From the NCBI RefSeq assembly GCF_000012985.1, contig NC_007645.1:2324501-2388500 (forward strand): DNA of 64,000 nucleotides, read 5' to 3'. The translations under genes were made by a program, and so were the position numbers. Below are positions 53,213 through 61,901 of this stretch, piece after piece. Below the pieces are notes generated by a model. The model had not been told where the DNA came from and did no database searches. It saw nothing but the letters and a program-made list of their open reading frames with translations. The stretch comes from Hahella chejuensis KCTC 2396. GTDB lineage: Bacteria; Pseudomonadota; Gammaproteobacteria; Pseudomonadales; Oleiphilaceae. Numbering within the stretch: position 1 is the stretch's first letter; each line of letters starts with the position of its first letter.

Positions 53213-54859
53213 ATGGTAGCAAAGCAACGCAAACTGGGCCTGGCCATTCTGGCGGCCTGTTCATTGACGGTGGTCGCCTGCGCCCCGATGCAAACGGGGC
53301 CGCAGAAAGACAAGACATACCAAATCACCCTCTTGCACACCAATGATCACCACGGCCGCTTCTGGCCCAACAAATACGGCGAATACGGCCTGGCGGCGCG
53401 TAAATCCCTGGTGGATGAGATCCGTCAGGAGGTGAAGGCGGAAGGCGGTCATGTATTGCTGCTGTCCGGCGGCGACATTAATACTGGCGTTCCCGAGTCC
53501 GATCTGCAGGACGCCGAGCCGGATTTCAAAGGCATGAACATGGTGGGCTACGACGCCATGGCTATCGGCAACCATGAGTTTGACAACCCCCTCGACATTC
53601 TGCGTATGCAGGAGCAATGGGCGAATTTCCCCTTCCTGGCGGCCAATATCTACGACTCCAACGGCAAGCGATTGTTCGAGCCATACAAGATTTTCAACAT
53701 TGATGGTTTGCGTATTGGCGTGATGGGTTTGACGACGGAAGACACCAAGAAACTGGGCAACCCCGAGTTTATTGACGCGGTGCAGTTCACTAAGCCAACG
53801 GATGAAGCCGCGCAAGTGTTGCCGGAGCTGAAGAAAAAAGCGGATATCGTTATCGCCGCTACTCACATGGGGCACTATGTTGACGCCAATTATGGCATTA
53901 ACGCGCCGGGCGACGTGACCTTGGCGCGCACAGTTCCCGGCATTGACGTGATTGTCGGCGGCCACTCTCAGGACCCTGTGTGTATGACCGGTGAAAACCA
54001 GGCCAATGAGTCATACCAGCCAGGCGACCCCTGTATGCCGGATGTTCAGAACGGAACCTTGATCATGCAGGCCCATGAGTGGGGTAAATATGTGGGGCGT
54101 GCGGATCTGGAATACCGCAATGGCCAACTGAAACTGGTTAAATATCAGTTGATTCCCGTTAACCTGAAGAAAAAGGTCAAAAACGCGCAGGGTGAAGACG
54201 AGCGCGTGTTCGTGAGTGAAGAGATCAAGCCGGATCAGAAAGTGCTGGCCTTCCTGCAACCCTATCAGGACAAAGGTCAGGAGCAACTGAATCAGGTCGT
54301 GGGCAATGTGGACAAGCGTTTGGAAGGCGACCGCAATGTTGTGCGTTTCAAACCCACCAACCTGGGCCACCTGATTGCGGCGGCGCAAATGGAAAAGGTT
54401 AAAGCGGATCTGGCGGTAATGAATTCCGGCGGCGTTCGCGACAGCATCGACGCTGGCCCCATCACCTACAAAGAAGTGCTGATGGTGCAGCCTTTCGCCA
54501 ACATGGTCAGCTCAGTGGACCTGAGTGGTAAGGAGCTACTGGACTACCTGCGCGTTGTAGCTGAAAAACCAGTGGACAGCGGCGCTTTCGCCCAGTTCGC
54601 GGGCGTACGGCTGGAGGTGGTTGGCGGCAAGCTGAAGTCCGCCAAGGTCAACGGCAAGTCTATCAATCCGAAGCAAACTTACCGCATGGCTATCAACAGC
54701 TATATCGCCTCAGGTGGTGACGGATACCCCAAAATCGATACCCATCCCGGCTACGTGAACAGTGGATTCGTCGATGCGGAAGTGTTGATGACCTACCTGA
54801 AGAAACACTCTCCGGTTAAAGCGGCGGATCACGAAAAAGCGGAAGTTATCCGTAAATAA
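53213..54859 (+). CDS. 5'-nucleotidase/UshA-like lipoprotein
   Basis: 548 residues. A lipoprotein signal (LAILAACSLTVVACAPMQ) with Cys near residue 24. The metallophosphatase domain shows LLHTNDHHGRFW, SGGDINTG, IGNHEFDNP, THMGHYVD and GGHSQDPVC, followed by the C-terminal nucleotidase domain with MNSGGVRDSIDAGPITYKE and the substrate-clamp region. It removes phosphate from nucleotides outside the inner membrane. Next to the nucleoside importer and its catabolic genes it would feed the transporter with nucleosides. Confidence 0.93.
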   Translation: MVAKQRKLGLAILAACSLTVVACAPMQTGPQKDKTYQITLLHTNDHHGRFWPNKYGEYGLAARKSLVDEIRQEVKAEGGHVLLLSGGDINTGVPESDLQDAEPDFKGMNMVGYDAMAIGNHEFDNPLDILRMQEQWANFPFLAANIYDSNGKRLFEPYKIFNIDGLRIGVMGLTTEDTKKLGNPEFIDAVQFTKPTDEAAQVLPELKKKADIVIAATHMGHYVDANYGINAPGDVTLARTVPGIDVIVGGHSQDPVCMTGENQANESYQPGDPCMPDVQNGTLIMQAHEWGKYVGRADLEYRNGQLKLVKYQLIPVNLKKKVKNAQGEDERVFVSEEIKPDQKVLAFLQPYQDKGQEQLNQVVGNVDKRLEGDRNVVRFKPTNLGHLIAAAQMEKVKADLAVMNSGGVRDSIDAGPITYKEVLMVQPFANMVSSVDLSGKELLDYLRVVAEKPVDSGAFAQFAGVRLEVVGGKLKSAKVNGKSINPKQTYRMAINSYIASGGDGYPKIDTHPGYVNSGFVDAEVLMTYLKKHSPVKAADHEKAEVIRK

Positions 54860-54888
54860 GCTTCTCCGAACAGAAAGCGCCTCAGCTT

Positions 54889-54927
54889 CCCCTTTCTCCT
54901 GGCATAAAACATAAATGGAGAAAGGGG
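54889..54927 (+). terminator. Stem-loop after the nucleotidase gene
   Basis: CCCCTTTCTCC at 54889-54899 and GGAGAAAGGGG at 54917-54927 pair over 11 bases, about 30 bp after the stop. No T-run follows directly, but the stem is strong. Confidence 0.65.
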
Positions 54928-54975
54928 GGCTTCGTTTCCCTTCTTCTGTCTTCTGTATTTTCCACTCAGAAAAAA

Positions 54976-55533
54976 CTAATCCATCCGGCGATACATCACG
55001 TCCGTTCGAAGCACGTATTTGATTCCGGCTTTGACCTCGCAGCCTTCATGGAATATCTCGTGTTGAAACGCCAGCGCCAAACCCGGCTTAGGCGAAATTT
55101 TGACTTCCGGCGACACAAAAAATCCAGTTTCGCCGCCCGCTTCAACTTCATTCAGATATAGCAGCAAGGTGTAAAAGCTACGCTCGTCTTTTGAACGCCC
55201 GTAAAAGCCGTCAGAGTGAGGGGCGAACTTCATCCCTGGTTTGTAACGGTAGCATCGGAACAGCTCATTCAGACCGGCAATAGACCATCCAAATACGGTC
55301 TGAGGCAGCTCACTCTTTAGTTTCTGGTACAGGCAGGCGGCATAGTCAGGGTCGCTTTTCATCACCCTTTCGTTATTTCGATAGTCAGGTTTATAGACTT
55401 CGCCTTTATGCGTGTGAAGGGGAGCGATCTGAGGATTCTGATTATCAATGAACTGAATCCACTGATGGCATTCCTGCACAGTAATAATCTCTTCCACGGT
55501 GGAAATATATGGGGCGCTATGATCAATATTCAT
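54976..55533 (-). CDS. 2-oxoglutarate/Fe(II)-dependent oxygenase (prolyl 4-hydroxylase-like)
   Basis: 185 residues. The iron triad is visible as HSD in KFAPHSDGFYGRSK and the distal His in IFHEGCEVKAG, with the 2-oxoglutarate-binding Arg in YVLRTDVMYR. The fold and length match the small P4H-like oxygenases. The hydroxylated target is unknown. A single gene. Confidence 0.85.
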   Translation of the reverse strand: MNIDHSAPYISTVEEIITVQECHQWIQFIDNQNPQIAPLHTHKGEVYKPDYRNNERVMKSDPDYAACLYQKLKSELPQTVFGWSIAGLNELFRCYRYKPGMKFAPHSDGFYGRSKDERSFYTLLLYLNEVEAGGETGFFVSPEVKISPKPGLALAFQHEIFHEGCEVKAGIKYVLRTDVMYRRMD

Positions 55534-55841
55534 ATGGATTTGCGGGCTGGATTATTAGGCGAAGAGAGCATTTTATGACGGCGTTTATTCTACCATTTTT
55601 TGCGTGCTTTTAGGGTTTTTTGTTGGTTGTTATGTTTGGTTAACTAATTGAAAATAAAGTGTTTAACTTGTTTTTTTGTGAAGGCTTGACTGGCTTTTCG
55701 GCGGAGTCATCAGGAGGTCAAATTGAGGCGCCAGTTGGATATCTCGAGAGCCTAAATCCGTTTATTAATCCTGAAAACGACCGGGCCTGCGCAGGGCAGG
55801 CCCGGTCTCTGTCTTCTCAGGTTCGTCGAATACGCGCGTAA
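55534..55841. other. Intergenic region
   Basis: About 308 bp between the oxygenase and phosphatase-like genes, AT-rich with T/G-rich runs near 55610. It holds the promoter of the oxygenase gene and a terminator at 55779-55807. No gene seen. Confidence 0.5.
55779..55807 (-). terminator. Terminator after the phospholipase-like gene
   Basis: GACCGGGCCTG and CAGGCCCGGTC form an 11-bp perfect stem with a 7-base loop, followed on the minus strand by GTTTTC. Confidence 0.8.
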
Positions 55842-57806
55842 TTATTCCTTCTTCTTCAAATAAGCGCCTGGACATGCCCAAATATGCGCATCGGACAGAG
55901 GCTGATAGAAGACCCAGAGCGTGTCTTTAAGCGTCGCTATGGCGAGAGGCGTATCTGAGTTGCGGAATACGCCGGAGACCGCGCTGGAGCCACTCCAGCC
56001 CGCCTCGGCCAGGGTGCCGTATCCATTGCTGGTGGTGTCGTTTTCGGCCGGATTATAGGAAACCGGGTTGGCGGGCGTCAGTGTGCCGCTGATGGAGAAA
56101 GTTTCGAATAGCAGTTGTCCGTTAGCCGGTCCATTGGAGCATCGGTTGTGCGCCAGATAGACGACGCCATTCAGGGTTGCGGCGGCTAATTCTCCTGAGG
56201 CGCCGACGCCTTCCGCGACCGGTTCATCTTCATTCGGCGTTACCGGATTGGGCGCTTCGCTGAAGTGGTTCAGGGAGAAGGCGCTGGCCGACCACTGATT
56301 CACCGTGGTGTCGTCATAAGGGCCGGCGTATTTGCTGTTTTCCACAGTCACCTTATTGAATTCTCCGGTGTTATAGCTCATACAGGCTAACTGTCCGGTT
56401 TTCACAATCTTATAGATCAACAAAATAGTAGGCCCCAGGGCCGTGAGCGTGAAAGGACCTTCGCTGTGGGTGCAAATAGCGGGGGAGGGCCCCTGCCAGG
56501 CTCCATTGTTGAAGGTCAGGCTGTGCAGTTTCTGAGTCGCATTATCACGGTAGATCAGCATAAATCCTGGCTGATGCGGGATGCTGGTCAGGGCGATTTC
56601 TTCGACTTCTCCGGTATCGGGCGTTTCCGCCAACCGCCAACCGTTTTCAAGATCGTAGTGCTTGATGATCAGTCGCTTATTCGAGTCTCGATAGGCCAGC
56701 GTGAGCCCTTCTGCGTTGGAGGCCAAATGCAGGTAGCCATCGCCATCCTCGGCGACGGCGACTTCCGGTGACCATCTATGGCCGTCAAACACACTGCATT
56801 TCAGCGTTCCATCTATGTCCGCGCTGACCACATAGAGTTCATCCTGGTAGGCGGCGGCGCTCAGGTTCTGCTTGCCGCCAAGGGGTGTTTCTCTCGGAGG
56901 CAGCCACTTGAAAGACTTGCCCCACAGGAACTGAAACCAATTGGCGTCTCTGTCGTTTTTTTGCAGATCTCCGAGGTTGAAGTTCTTTTCGATAGTTCTG
57001 AGCAGACTGTAATGGTTATAGCCCTCGGTCTGTTTGCCGGGCTTGATCATGTCCCCGAGAAGGACGGTGTAAATCTGGTTGGGGCCGTCATAGGTGTATT
57101 TTTTGCCCTTGTCATAAAAGGCTTCGAAATCGGCTTCGTCGTAAGTGACGACCACCAGGGTTTTCGGCGGCAGTTTGCTGTTGGGTCCGGGAAAGTTCAG
57201 GCCGGCGAAAAACGATTGCAGCCATCTTGCCTGCTGGTCCACCAAAACCGGGGCTCGCTCGCCATTCAGACTGTTGTTGAGCGTACCCACCAGATAATGG
57301 CCGTCATTCCACATATTGGGCGTGAACCAGGCGTATTCAGGAAAGTCGCCGTTAAGCAGGTCGCGCCAGAACCCGGCTTCGTTGTCTATTTTTTTCCAGC
57401 GCTCCTGATTGTCCAGAATGTTTTTGAAGGATGAAAACGGATTGTGCTTGATGACATAGGGATAATGGTCGCGAGGCTTGAAGTTTTCGGGAACCCAGGG
57501 CGTATCGTCGGGGACGTAGCTGTCCATATAGGCTTTCCAGCGTAAATTCTGCGGAGAAGCCTCAATGAGGTCCACTATAGTTTTCTGGGGGAGGGGTTGC
57601 GGCTGCTCATCATCGCTGACATTGCAGAGTTCGCCGGCGATGGAGGTTATATAGTTGGTCTGGGAAGGATGCATGACGCCGAAGCTGTTGGTCAGCTCTA
57701 TTCCCTGAGCGGCCAGATTACGCATGTATTCGTTCTCCTGCACGTAACCCCGGTACTCGTTCTCAAACATGATGATCAGGACATGATCAAAGACGCGCTC
57801 TTCCAT
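55842..57806 (-). CDS. Phosphoesterase (phospholipase C/acid phosphatase-like) with propeller-like C-terminus
   Basis: 654 residues. The first 290 residues belong to the PF04185-type phosphoesterases: DHVLIIMFENEYRGYV with the metal Glu-Asn, PSQTNYITSIAGE carrying the Thr/Asn site, then VVVTYDEADFEAFYD and YNHYSLLRTIEKNF with metal Asp and His. The rest has repeated short strands (LYVVSADIDGTLKCSVFDG; LTLAYRDSNKRLIIKHYD), like a beta-propeller lectin. There is no signal peptide; the catalytic motif begins at residue 8 and the start follows a strong AGGGAGG site. Such proteins normally work outside the cell. Confidence 0.8.
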   Translation of the reverse strand: MEERVFDHVLIIMFENEYRGYVQENEYMRNLAAQGIELTNSFGVMHPSQTNYITSIAGELCNVSDDEQPQPLPQKTIVDLIEASPQNLRWKAYMDSYVPDDTPWVPENFKPRDHYPYVIKHNPFSSFKNILDNQERWKKIDNEAGFWRDLLNGDFPEYAWFTPNMWNDGHYLVGTLNNSLNGERAPVLVDQQARWLQSFFAGLNFPGPNSKLPPKTLVVVTYDEADFEAFYDKGKKYTYDGPNQIYTVLLGDMIKPGKQTEGYNHYSLLRTIEKNFNLGDLQKNDRDANWFQFLWGKSFKWLPPRETPLGGKQNLSAAAYQDELYVVSADIDGTLKCSVFDGHRWSPEVAVAEDGDGYLHLASNAEGLTLAYRDSNKRLIIKHYDLENGWRLAETPDTGEVEEIALTSIPHQPGFMLIYRDNATQKLHSLTFNNGAWQGPSPAICTHSEGPFTLTALGPTILLIYKIVKTGQLACMSYNTGEFNKVTVENSKYAGPYDDTTVNQWSASAFSLNHFSEAPNPVTPNEDEPVAEGVGASGELAAATLNGVVYLAHNRCSNGPANGQLLFETFSISGTLTPANPVSYNPAENDTTSNGYGTLAEAGWSGSSAVSGVFRNSDTPLAIATLKDTLWVFYQPLSDAHIWACPGAYLKKKE

Positions 57807-58146
57807 AAAACCTCCCTGGCTTCGCTGATCGCTTCTTCATGGGCGCTGACTGATAGCCGTTTTTTACAGTCTACTGATGGTCAGTATAGACGTTTTTTTG
57901 ATCACTCAGATGACTGGGTTTAGTTGCCTGGCCAGTAAGCCTTGCGCGCCAGCCTGCTTGAGCTTGTGTGTGAAATGCAGTGTATAGTCGCCTATGGTGT
58001 GGAAATGAATGAAAAAGGAAAGCGTGACAGGGGTAAGGATGTAACGTTGAGATTATTAACGGGGCCAGGCCCGGTCGTCGCAGACAAATAGAAGGAAGTT
58101 ATTTGTCCGCCTGATTAATAGTGTGACTTGAACAAGGTGACGAGAT
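57807..58146. other. Intergenic region with a repeat copy
   Basis: About 340 bp. It carries the promoter of the minus-strand phosphoesterase gene on the left and, on the right, the second copy of the 43-bp hairpin repeat (58080-58122), 25 bp before the YezG-like gene. CAGGCCCGGTCGTCG just before the repeat resembles half of the terminator stem at 55797. Confidence 0.5.
58080..58122 (+). repeat. Dispersed 43-bp hairpin repeat, copy 2
   Basis: Same element as 8684-8726 (39 of 43 bases). Here GACAAAT and ATTTGTC form a perfect 7-bp core of the stem, extended to 10 bp with one mismatch, around loop AGAAGGAAGTT. The two copies carry their single A-C mismatch at different stem positions, as if the stem were maintained. 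It lies in the leader of the next gene. Confidence 0.75.
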
Positions 58147-58536
58147 TTGGACAAAGAAATACAGGATGAAATGATCCAGGAAATAGGCTCATTGATCATA
58201 AACCATAATAATTACGCCAAGGATCAATGGCGCGCTATCGCTTTGGTCGGCGACTTTTCCGATGGAATGGAGGCGATGCATGGCTATGCGTACTTTGAAG
58301 ACGGTGAGTTTGCGTCACGAATAGCAGGCTTTGACTGTCTGGATAAAATTCAGGAATTGCGTGAGGAAATGATCAAGTGTGGCGACAAGGGGTGGAGCCA
58401 GTGTTTAATTCATATTGTCAGGCCAGACCTTCAAATAACAATTCGATTTGAGTACGAGAACCCTAAGCGCTGGTCTCCAGGAAAGGTGGCGCTTGATATG
58501 CGTGACTTTGCTGAACTCTTAAAGCCTTCCTTTTAA
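58147..58536 (+). CDS. YezG/DUF600-like putative immunity protein
   Basis: 129 residues from a TTG with AAGGTGA eight bases upstream. MYGYAYF-type and ITIRFEYENPKRWSPGKVALDM segments match the immunity proteins of the YezG family, which neutralise nuclease-type toxins. It has no signal peptide. No toxin gene lies nearby, so it would be an orphan immunity gene or a protein with another job. The 43-bp repeat occurs 25 bp before it. Confidence 0.65.
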   Translation: MDKEIQDEMIQEIGSLIINHNNYAKDQWRAIALVGDFSDGMEAMHGYAYFEDGEFASRIAGFDCLDKIQELREEMIKCGDKGWSQCLIHIVRPDLQITIRFEYENPKRWSPGKVALDMRDFAELLKPSF

Positions 58537-58598
58537 AGGTTGGCGAGTTAGGCGTTCGACCTGTTATTCGATGAGATTCGGAGACGTGTCAGCCTAAC

Positions 58599-58629
58599 AA
58601 AAAAAGGCGACCTTGCGGCCGCCTTTTTT
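58599..58629. terminator. Bidirectional terminator
   Basis: GGCGACC and GGCCGCC pair (one mismatch) around TTGC, with an A-run of seven before and a T-run of six after, between the YezG-like gene and aceA. Confidence 0.85.
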
Positions 58630-58655
58630 CGGGGACTTAGCGTGAAAATCGGTTC

Positions 58656-59990
58656 TTAGTGGAACTGATCTTCTTCAGTTGAGCCGGTCAGAGCGGTTAC
58701 TGAAGACTGACCGCCCTGGATAACGGTGGTCATGTCGTCGAAGTAGCCGGTGCCGACTTCTTGCTGGTGAGCAACGAAGGTGTAACCCCGTTCCGCAGCA
58801 GCAAATTCGGTTTCCTGCAGTTCCACGTATGCGGACATGTCGTTGCGAGCGTATTTGTACGCCAAGTCGAACATGTTGTACCACATGTTGTGGATGCCCG
58901 CCAAAGTAATGAACTGGAACTTGTAGCCCATGGCTGACAGTTCGCGCTGGAACTTGGCGATGGTGGCGTCGTCCAGGTTCTTCTTCCAGTTGAAGGAAGG
59001 AGAGCAGTTGTAGGACAACAGTTGGTCTGGGTATTCCTTCTTGATCGCTTCCGCGAATTTCCTGGCTTCAGCCAGGTCCGGGGTCGCCGTTTCACACCAC
59101 AGCAGGTCCGCATATGGCGCGTAAGCCAGACCGCGAGCGATGGCCTGGTCAATACCGGCCTTAACGCGGTAGAAGCCTTCGGAAGTACGGTCGCCAGTGA
59201 CGAACGGCTTGTCGTAGTCGTCGCAGTCGGAAGTCAGCAGATCCGCCGCGTTGGCGTCAGTACGCGCCAGAACGATGGTGGATGTGCCGGAAACGTCAGC
59301 GGCAAGACGGGCTGCGATTAGTTTCTGTACAGCTTCTTGAGTCGGAACCAGAACTTTTCCGCCCATGTGGCCGCACTTCTTAACGGAAGCCAACTGGTCT
59401 TCGAAGTGAACGCCGGAGGCGCCTGCTTCGATCATGGCGCGCATCAGTTCGTAAGCGTTCAACACGCCGCCGAAACCGGCTTCCGCGTCTGCGACGATCG
59501 GAGCGAAGTAATCAATGTAGCCTTCGTCGCCTGGGTTCAGGCCTTTTTTCCACTGAATCTGGTCGGCGCGACGGAAAGAGTTGTTGATGCGCTTAACGAC
59601 GGCTGGGACAGAGTCCACCGGGTACAGAGACTGATCCGGGAACATGGACATGTAGGAGTTGTTGTCCGCAGCAACCTGCCAGCCTGACAGGTAGATAGCC
59701 TGGATGCCTGCTTTAACCTGTTGTACGGCCTGACCACCAGTCAGAGCGCCCATGGCGTTTACGAAGTCCTTCTCAGGACGAAAAGCGGGCTTGGCGCCTT
59801 CATTGATCAGCTTCCACAGCTTCTCAGCGCCGCGCTTGGCGATAGTGTTCTCGATTTTCAGGGAACCACGCAGGCGCACTACGTCTTCAGCAGAGTAGGT
59901 GCGTCTTACGCCTTTCCAACGTGGGTTCTCCGCCCAATCCTTCTCGATGGCTGCTATTTCTTCAGCGCGATTATAATTTCCAGTTGTCAT
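58656..59990 (-). CDS. aceA: Isocitrate lyase
   Basis: 444 residues, slightly longer than the shortest E. coli-type enzymes. The catalytic loop is [10 protein letters not shown], with [22 protein letters not shown] and SPSFNWKK giving the metal and succinate sites. It splits isocitrate to glyoxylate and succinate for growth on acetate and fatty acids. It is divergent from a LysR gene 107 bp away, and a direct repeat lies in the gap. Malate synthase is not in the window. Confidence 0.95.
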   Translation of the reverse strand: MTTGNYNRAEEIAAIEKDWAENPRWKGVRRTYSAEDVVRLRGSLKIENTIAKRGAEKLWKLINEGAKPAFRPEKDFVNAMGALTGGQAVQQVKAGIQAIYLSGWQVAADNNSYMSMFPDQSLYPVDSVPAVVKRINNSFRRADQIQWKKGLNPGDEGYIDYFAPIVADAEAGFGGVLNAYELMRAMIEAGASGVHFEDQLASVKKCGHMGGKVLVPTQEAVQKLIAARLAADVSGTSTIVLARTDANAADLLTSDCDDYDKPFVTGDRTSEGFYRVKAGIDQAIARGLAYAPYADLLWCETATPDLAEARKFAEAIKKEYPDQLLSYNCSPSFNWKKNLDDATIAKFQRELSAMGYKFQFITLAGIHNMWYNMFDLAYKYARNDMSAYVELQETEFAAAERGYTFVAHQQEVGTGYFDDMTTVIQGGQSSVTALTGSTEEDQFH

Positions 59991-60025
59991 CGCTCAACGA
60001 CCCTCTTTTGGTTTAGTTGAATTTT

Positions 60026-60046
60026 TGTACGAGACAAAGTGTACGA
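60026..60046. promoter_or_regulatory. Direct repeat in the aceA-lysR intergenic region
   Basis: TGTACGA occurs at 60026-60032 and 60040-60046, 14 bp apart, between the divergent aceA and LysR-family genes. It is a candidate regulator site. Confidence 0.4.
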
Positions 60047-60097
60047 CTTTAGTCATAATTTCTTAAATTTATAGTTTTTATTTTCGGTATTCGTAAA

Positions 60098-61060
60098 ATG
60101 AATGTAAGTCGTATCGATTTGAATTTATTGGTCTTTCTTGACGTTTTGCTACGCGAAAAAAGCGTCACTAAGGCGGCGAATCATTTGGGAATTACACAGC
60201 CGGCGATGAGCAATGGTCTGCGTCGTCTGCGGGATATGTTTGGCGATCCATTGCTGGTGCGCACCAGTGAAGGCATGACGGCGACGGCGCGCGCGCTGGA
60301 GTTGCAGCCGATGGTGCGGTCGATTCTGTCCGATATAGACATGGTGGTGCAGCCGAAAGAGGTGTTTTCACCGGCCACCAGTCGCCGCGTCTTTCGCATT
60401 ATGGCCAGCGACTATGCGGAAAGTACGCTGATTCCTGCACTGCTGCGTCACCTGCGCAGAGTGGCGCCGAATATCATTCTGGATGTGTTGACCCCCAGTG
60501 ACGTCAGCTTTCTCGATGTGGAGCAGGGCAGGGTTGATATGGCGATCAACCGTTTTGATAAAATGCCTCAGTCTTTTCATCAGAAAACCATATGGGAGGA
60601 CAGCTTTTCCTGCTTGCTGAGCGTGCATAACCCGTTGGTGTTTGATTTCACCCTGGAAAATTATCTGAACGCCAATCACATTTGGGTCAGTAAAACCGGC
60701 TTTGGCGTGGGCGTGGGCGTCAACCCCAAGGATGTGCAGCGTTTGGGATGGGTGGATGAAGCGCTGACCCGTTTGGGGCGAAAGCGGAAGATCAGCGTGT
60801 TTACCCGCCACTACCAGGTGGCGATGTTGCTCGCGCAGCAGCATGACCTGATCGCCACTTTGCCGAGTCGCGCTGCGCTGTTGACCCTGGACAGTCCGGG
60901 GGTAGTGGTCAAAGAGCCGCCTTTTCCCATTCCGCCGATCGAGCTGAAAATGGCGTGGAGCCCGCTGTTGCAGAACAATTCAGATCATCGCTGGCTGCGT
61001 CAATTGATTACTGAAGTCGCCAACGAACCCGAAGAGAGGGAGACCCGGGCGAAGGATTGA
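60098..61060 (+). CDS. LysR-family regulator
   Basis: 320 residues. The HTH (MNVSRIDLNLLVFLDVLLREK; ITQPAMSNGLRRLRDMFGDPL) is of the NodD/PcaQ-like type, and the effector domain follows. Divergent from aceA, so it is a good candidate to control the glyoxylate shunt in response to a metabolite. The inducer is unknown. Confidence 0.88.
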   Translation: MNVSRIDLNLLVFLDVLLREKSVTKAANHLGITQPAMSNGLRRLRDMFGDPLLVRTSEGMTATARALELQPMVRSILSDIDMVVQPKEVFSPATSRRVFRIMASDYAESTLIPALLRHLRRVAPNIILDVLTPSDVSFLDVEQGRVDMAINRFDKMPQSFHQKTIWEDSFSCLLSVHNPLVFDFTLENYLNANHIWVSKTGFGVGVGVNPKDVQRLGWVDEALTRLGRKRKISVFTRHYQVAMLLAQQHDLIATLPSRAALLTLDSPGVVVKEPPFPIPPIELKMAWSPLLQNNSDHRWLRQLITEVANEPEERETRAKD

Positions 61061-61095
61061 CGCCAGGAGCCCCGTGCGCTCTCGTCGCTGACGGT

Positions 61096-61875
61096 TCAGG
61101 ATTTTTGCATGACATCCACCAGCTTATTGTTCAGCTCCAATATCTGCTTGGCCATATTTTCCATCAGCGCCAGACAGGTGCGCGGCTGGTTGCGAATCAG
61201 AAAGATAAACTCATCCATGGGCGCGGACATGACCGTGCAAGGGCGGTCGGCGATGACGGTGGCGGTGCGCGGTGTTTTGGTCAACGCCGCCATAGCGCCA
61301 AAGATTTCATTGGGACCGACCTTGCCGACCAGTTGATCCTTCACATATACCGACGCTTCGCCGCTGATCAGGTCGAATACTTCGTCGGCGGGGTCGCCCT
61401 CATGAATGATCACCTCTCCCTGTTTGAAAGACTTGAAAGAAGTGTGAGTTTCATTCTGAGTGTCGAGACCGTGGCAGCAAGCTTCGGCGAAAAAGGCCGA
61501 GATTTGCATGAGATACTCTTTGAAATGCACCGAACCAGCAGCGGCGTCGCGAAAGCGTTTTTTGCTGATCTGCGCCAGCGTGGCGGGGCCGTCTGAGCGG
61601 ATGATCGGTTCTGGGAAGCCTGATAGCACTTGAATGCCGATCAAGTCTCCTGGTTCAAAATGGTAAATCGGGCGGTCATCCGTCGCCGCCTCCAGCTCGC
61701 CGGATTCCACGAAATACAGATAGTCGCCGTCGAACTCCCGGTATAAGTCGTCGACGTAGTCGAATTTGACGCTATCGCACAGTATCTTGATGGCGTCATA
61801 CAGTTTGACGCTGCTCTGGGTGACGTTTGCGCCCAGGGCCTGCAGCCTGTCCGTTGTGCTATTGATGAAACGCAT
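61096..61875 (-). CDS. Protein with two cyclic-nucleotide-binding domains
   Basis: 259 residues with two Crp-type binding domains (about 30-115, YFVESGELEAATDDRPIYHF; and 148-245, SFKQGEVIIHEGDPADEVFDLISG with GPNEIFGAMAALTKTPRTATV). It lacks the HTH of CRP, so it is a non-DNA-binding nucleotide sensor. The second domain keeps the FGAMAALTKTPRTAT phosphate-binding cassette; in the first that part is changed. It is 26 bp after the FecR-domain gene, likely in the same operon. Confidence 0.8.
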   Translation of the reverse strand: MRFINSTTDRLQALGANVTQSSVKLYDAIKILCDSVKFDYVDDLYREFDGDYLYFVESGELEAATDDRPIYHFEPGDLIGIQVLSGFPEPIIRSDGPATLAQISKKRFRDAAAGSVHFKEYLMQISAFFAEACCHGLDTQNETHTSFKSFKQGEVIIHEGDPADEVFDLISGEASVYVKDQLVGKVGPNEIFGAMAALTKTPRTATVIADRPCTVMSAPMDEFIFLIRNQPRTCLALMENMAKQILELNNKLVDVMQKS

Positions 61876-61901
61876 GGTGTTAGTTCCCCCGCAGAGACGG
61901 A

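Noticed and set aside
55659-55841. Reading frame of 60 codons
   Set aside because: Contains the terminator hairpin of the phospholipase-like gene and has no ribosome site.
58547-58598. GTTAGGC and GCCTAAC as an attC site
   Set aside because: They are in the opposite order from an attC (which runs RYYYAAC to GTTRRRY), and the gap is taken by unrelated sequence next to a terminator.
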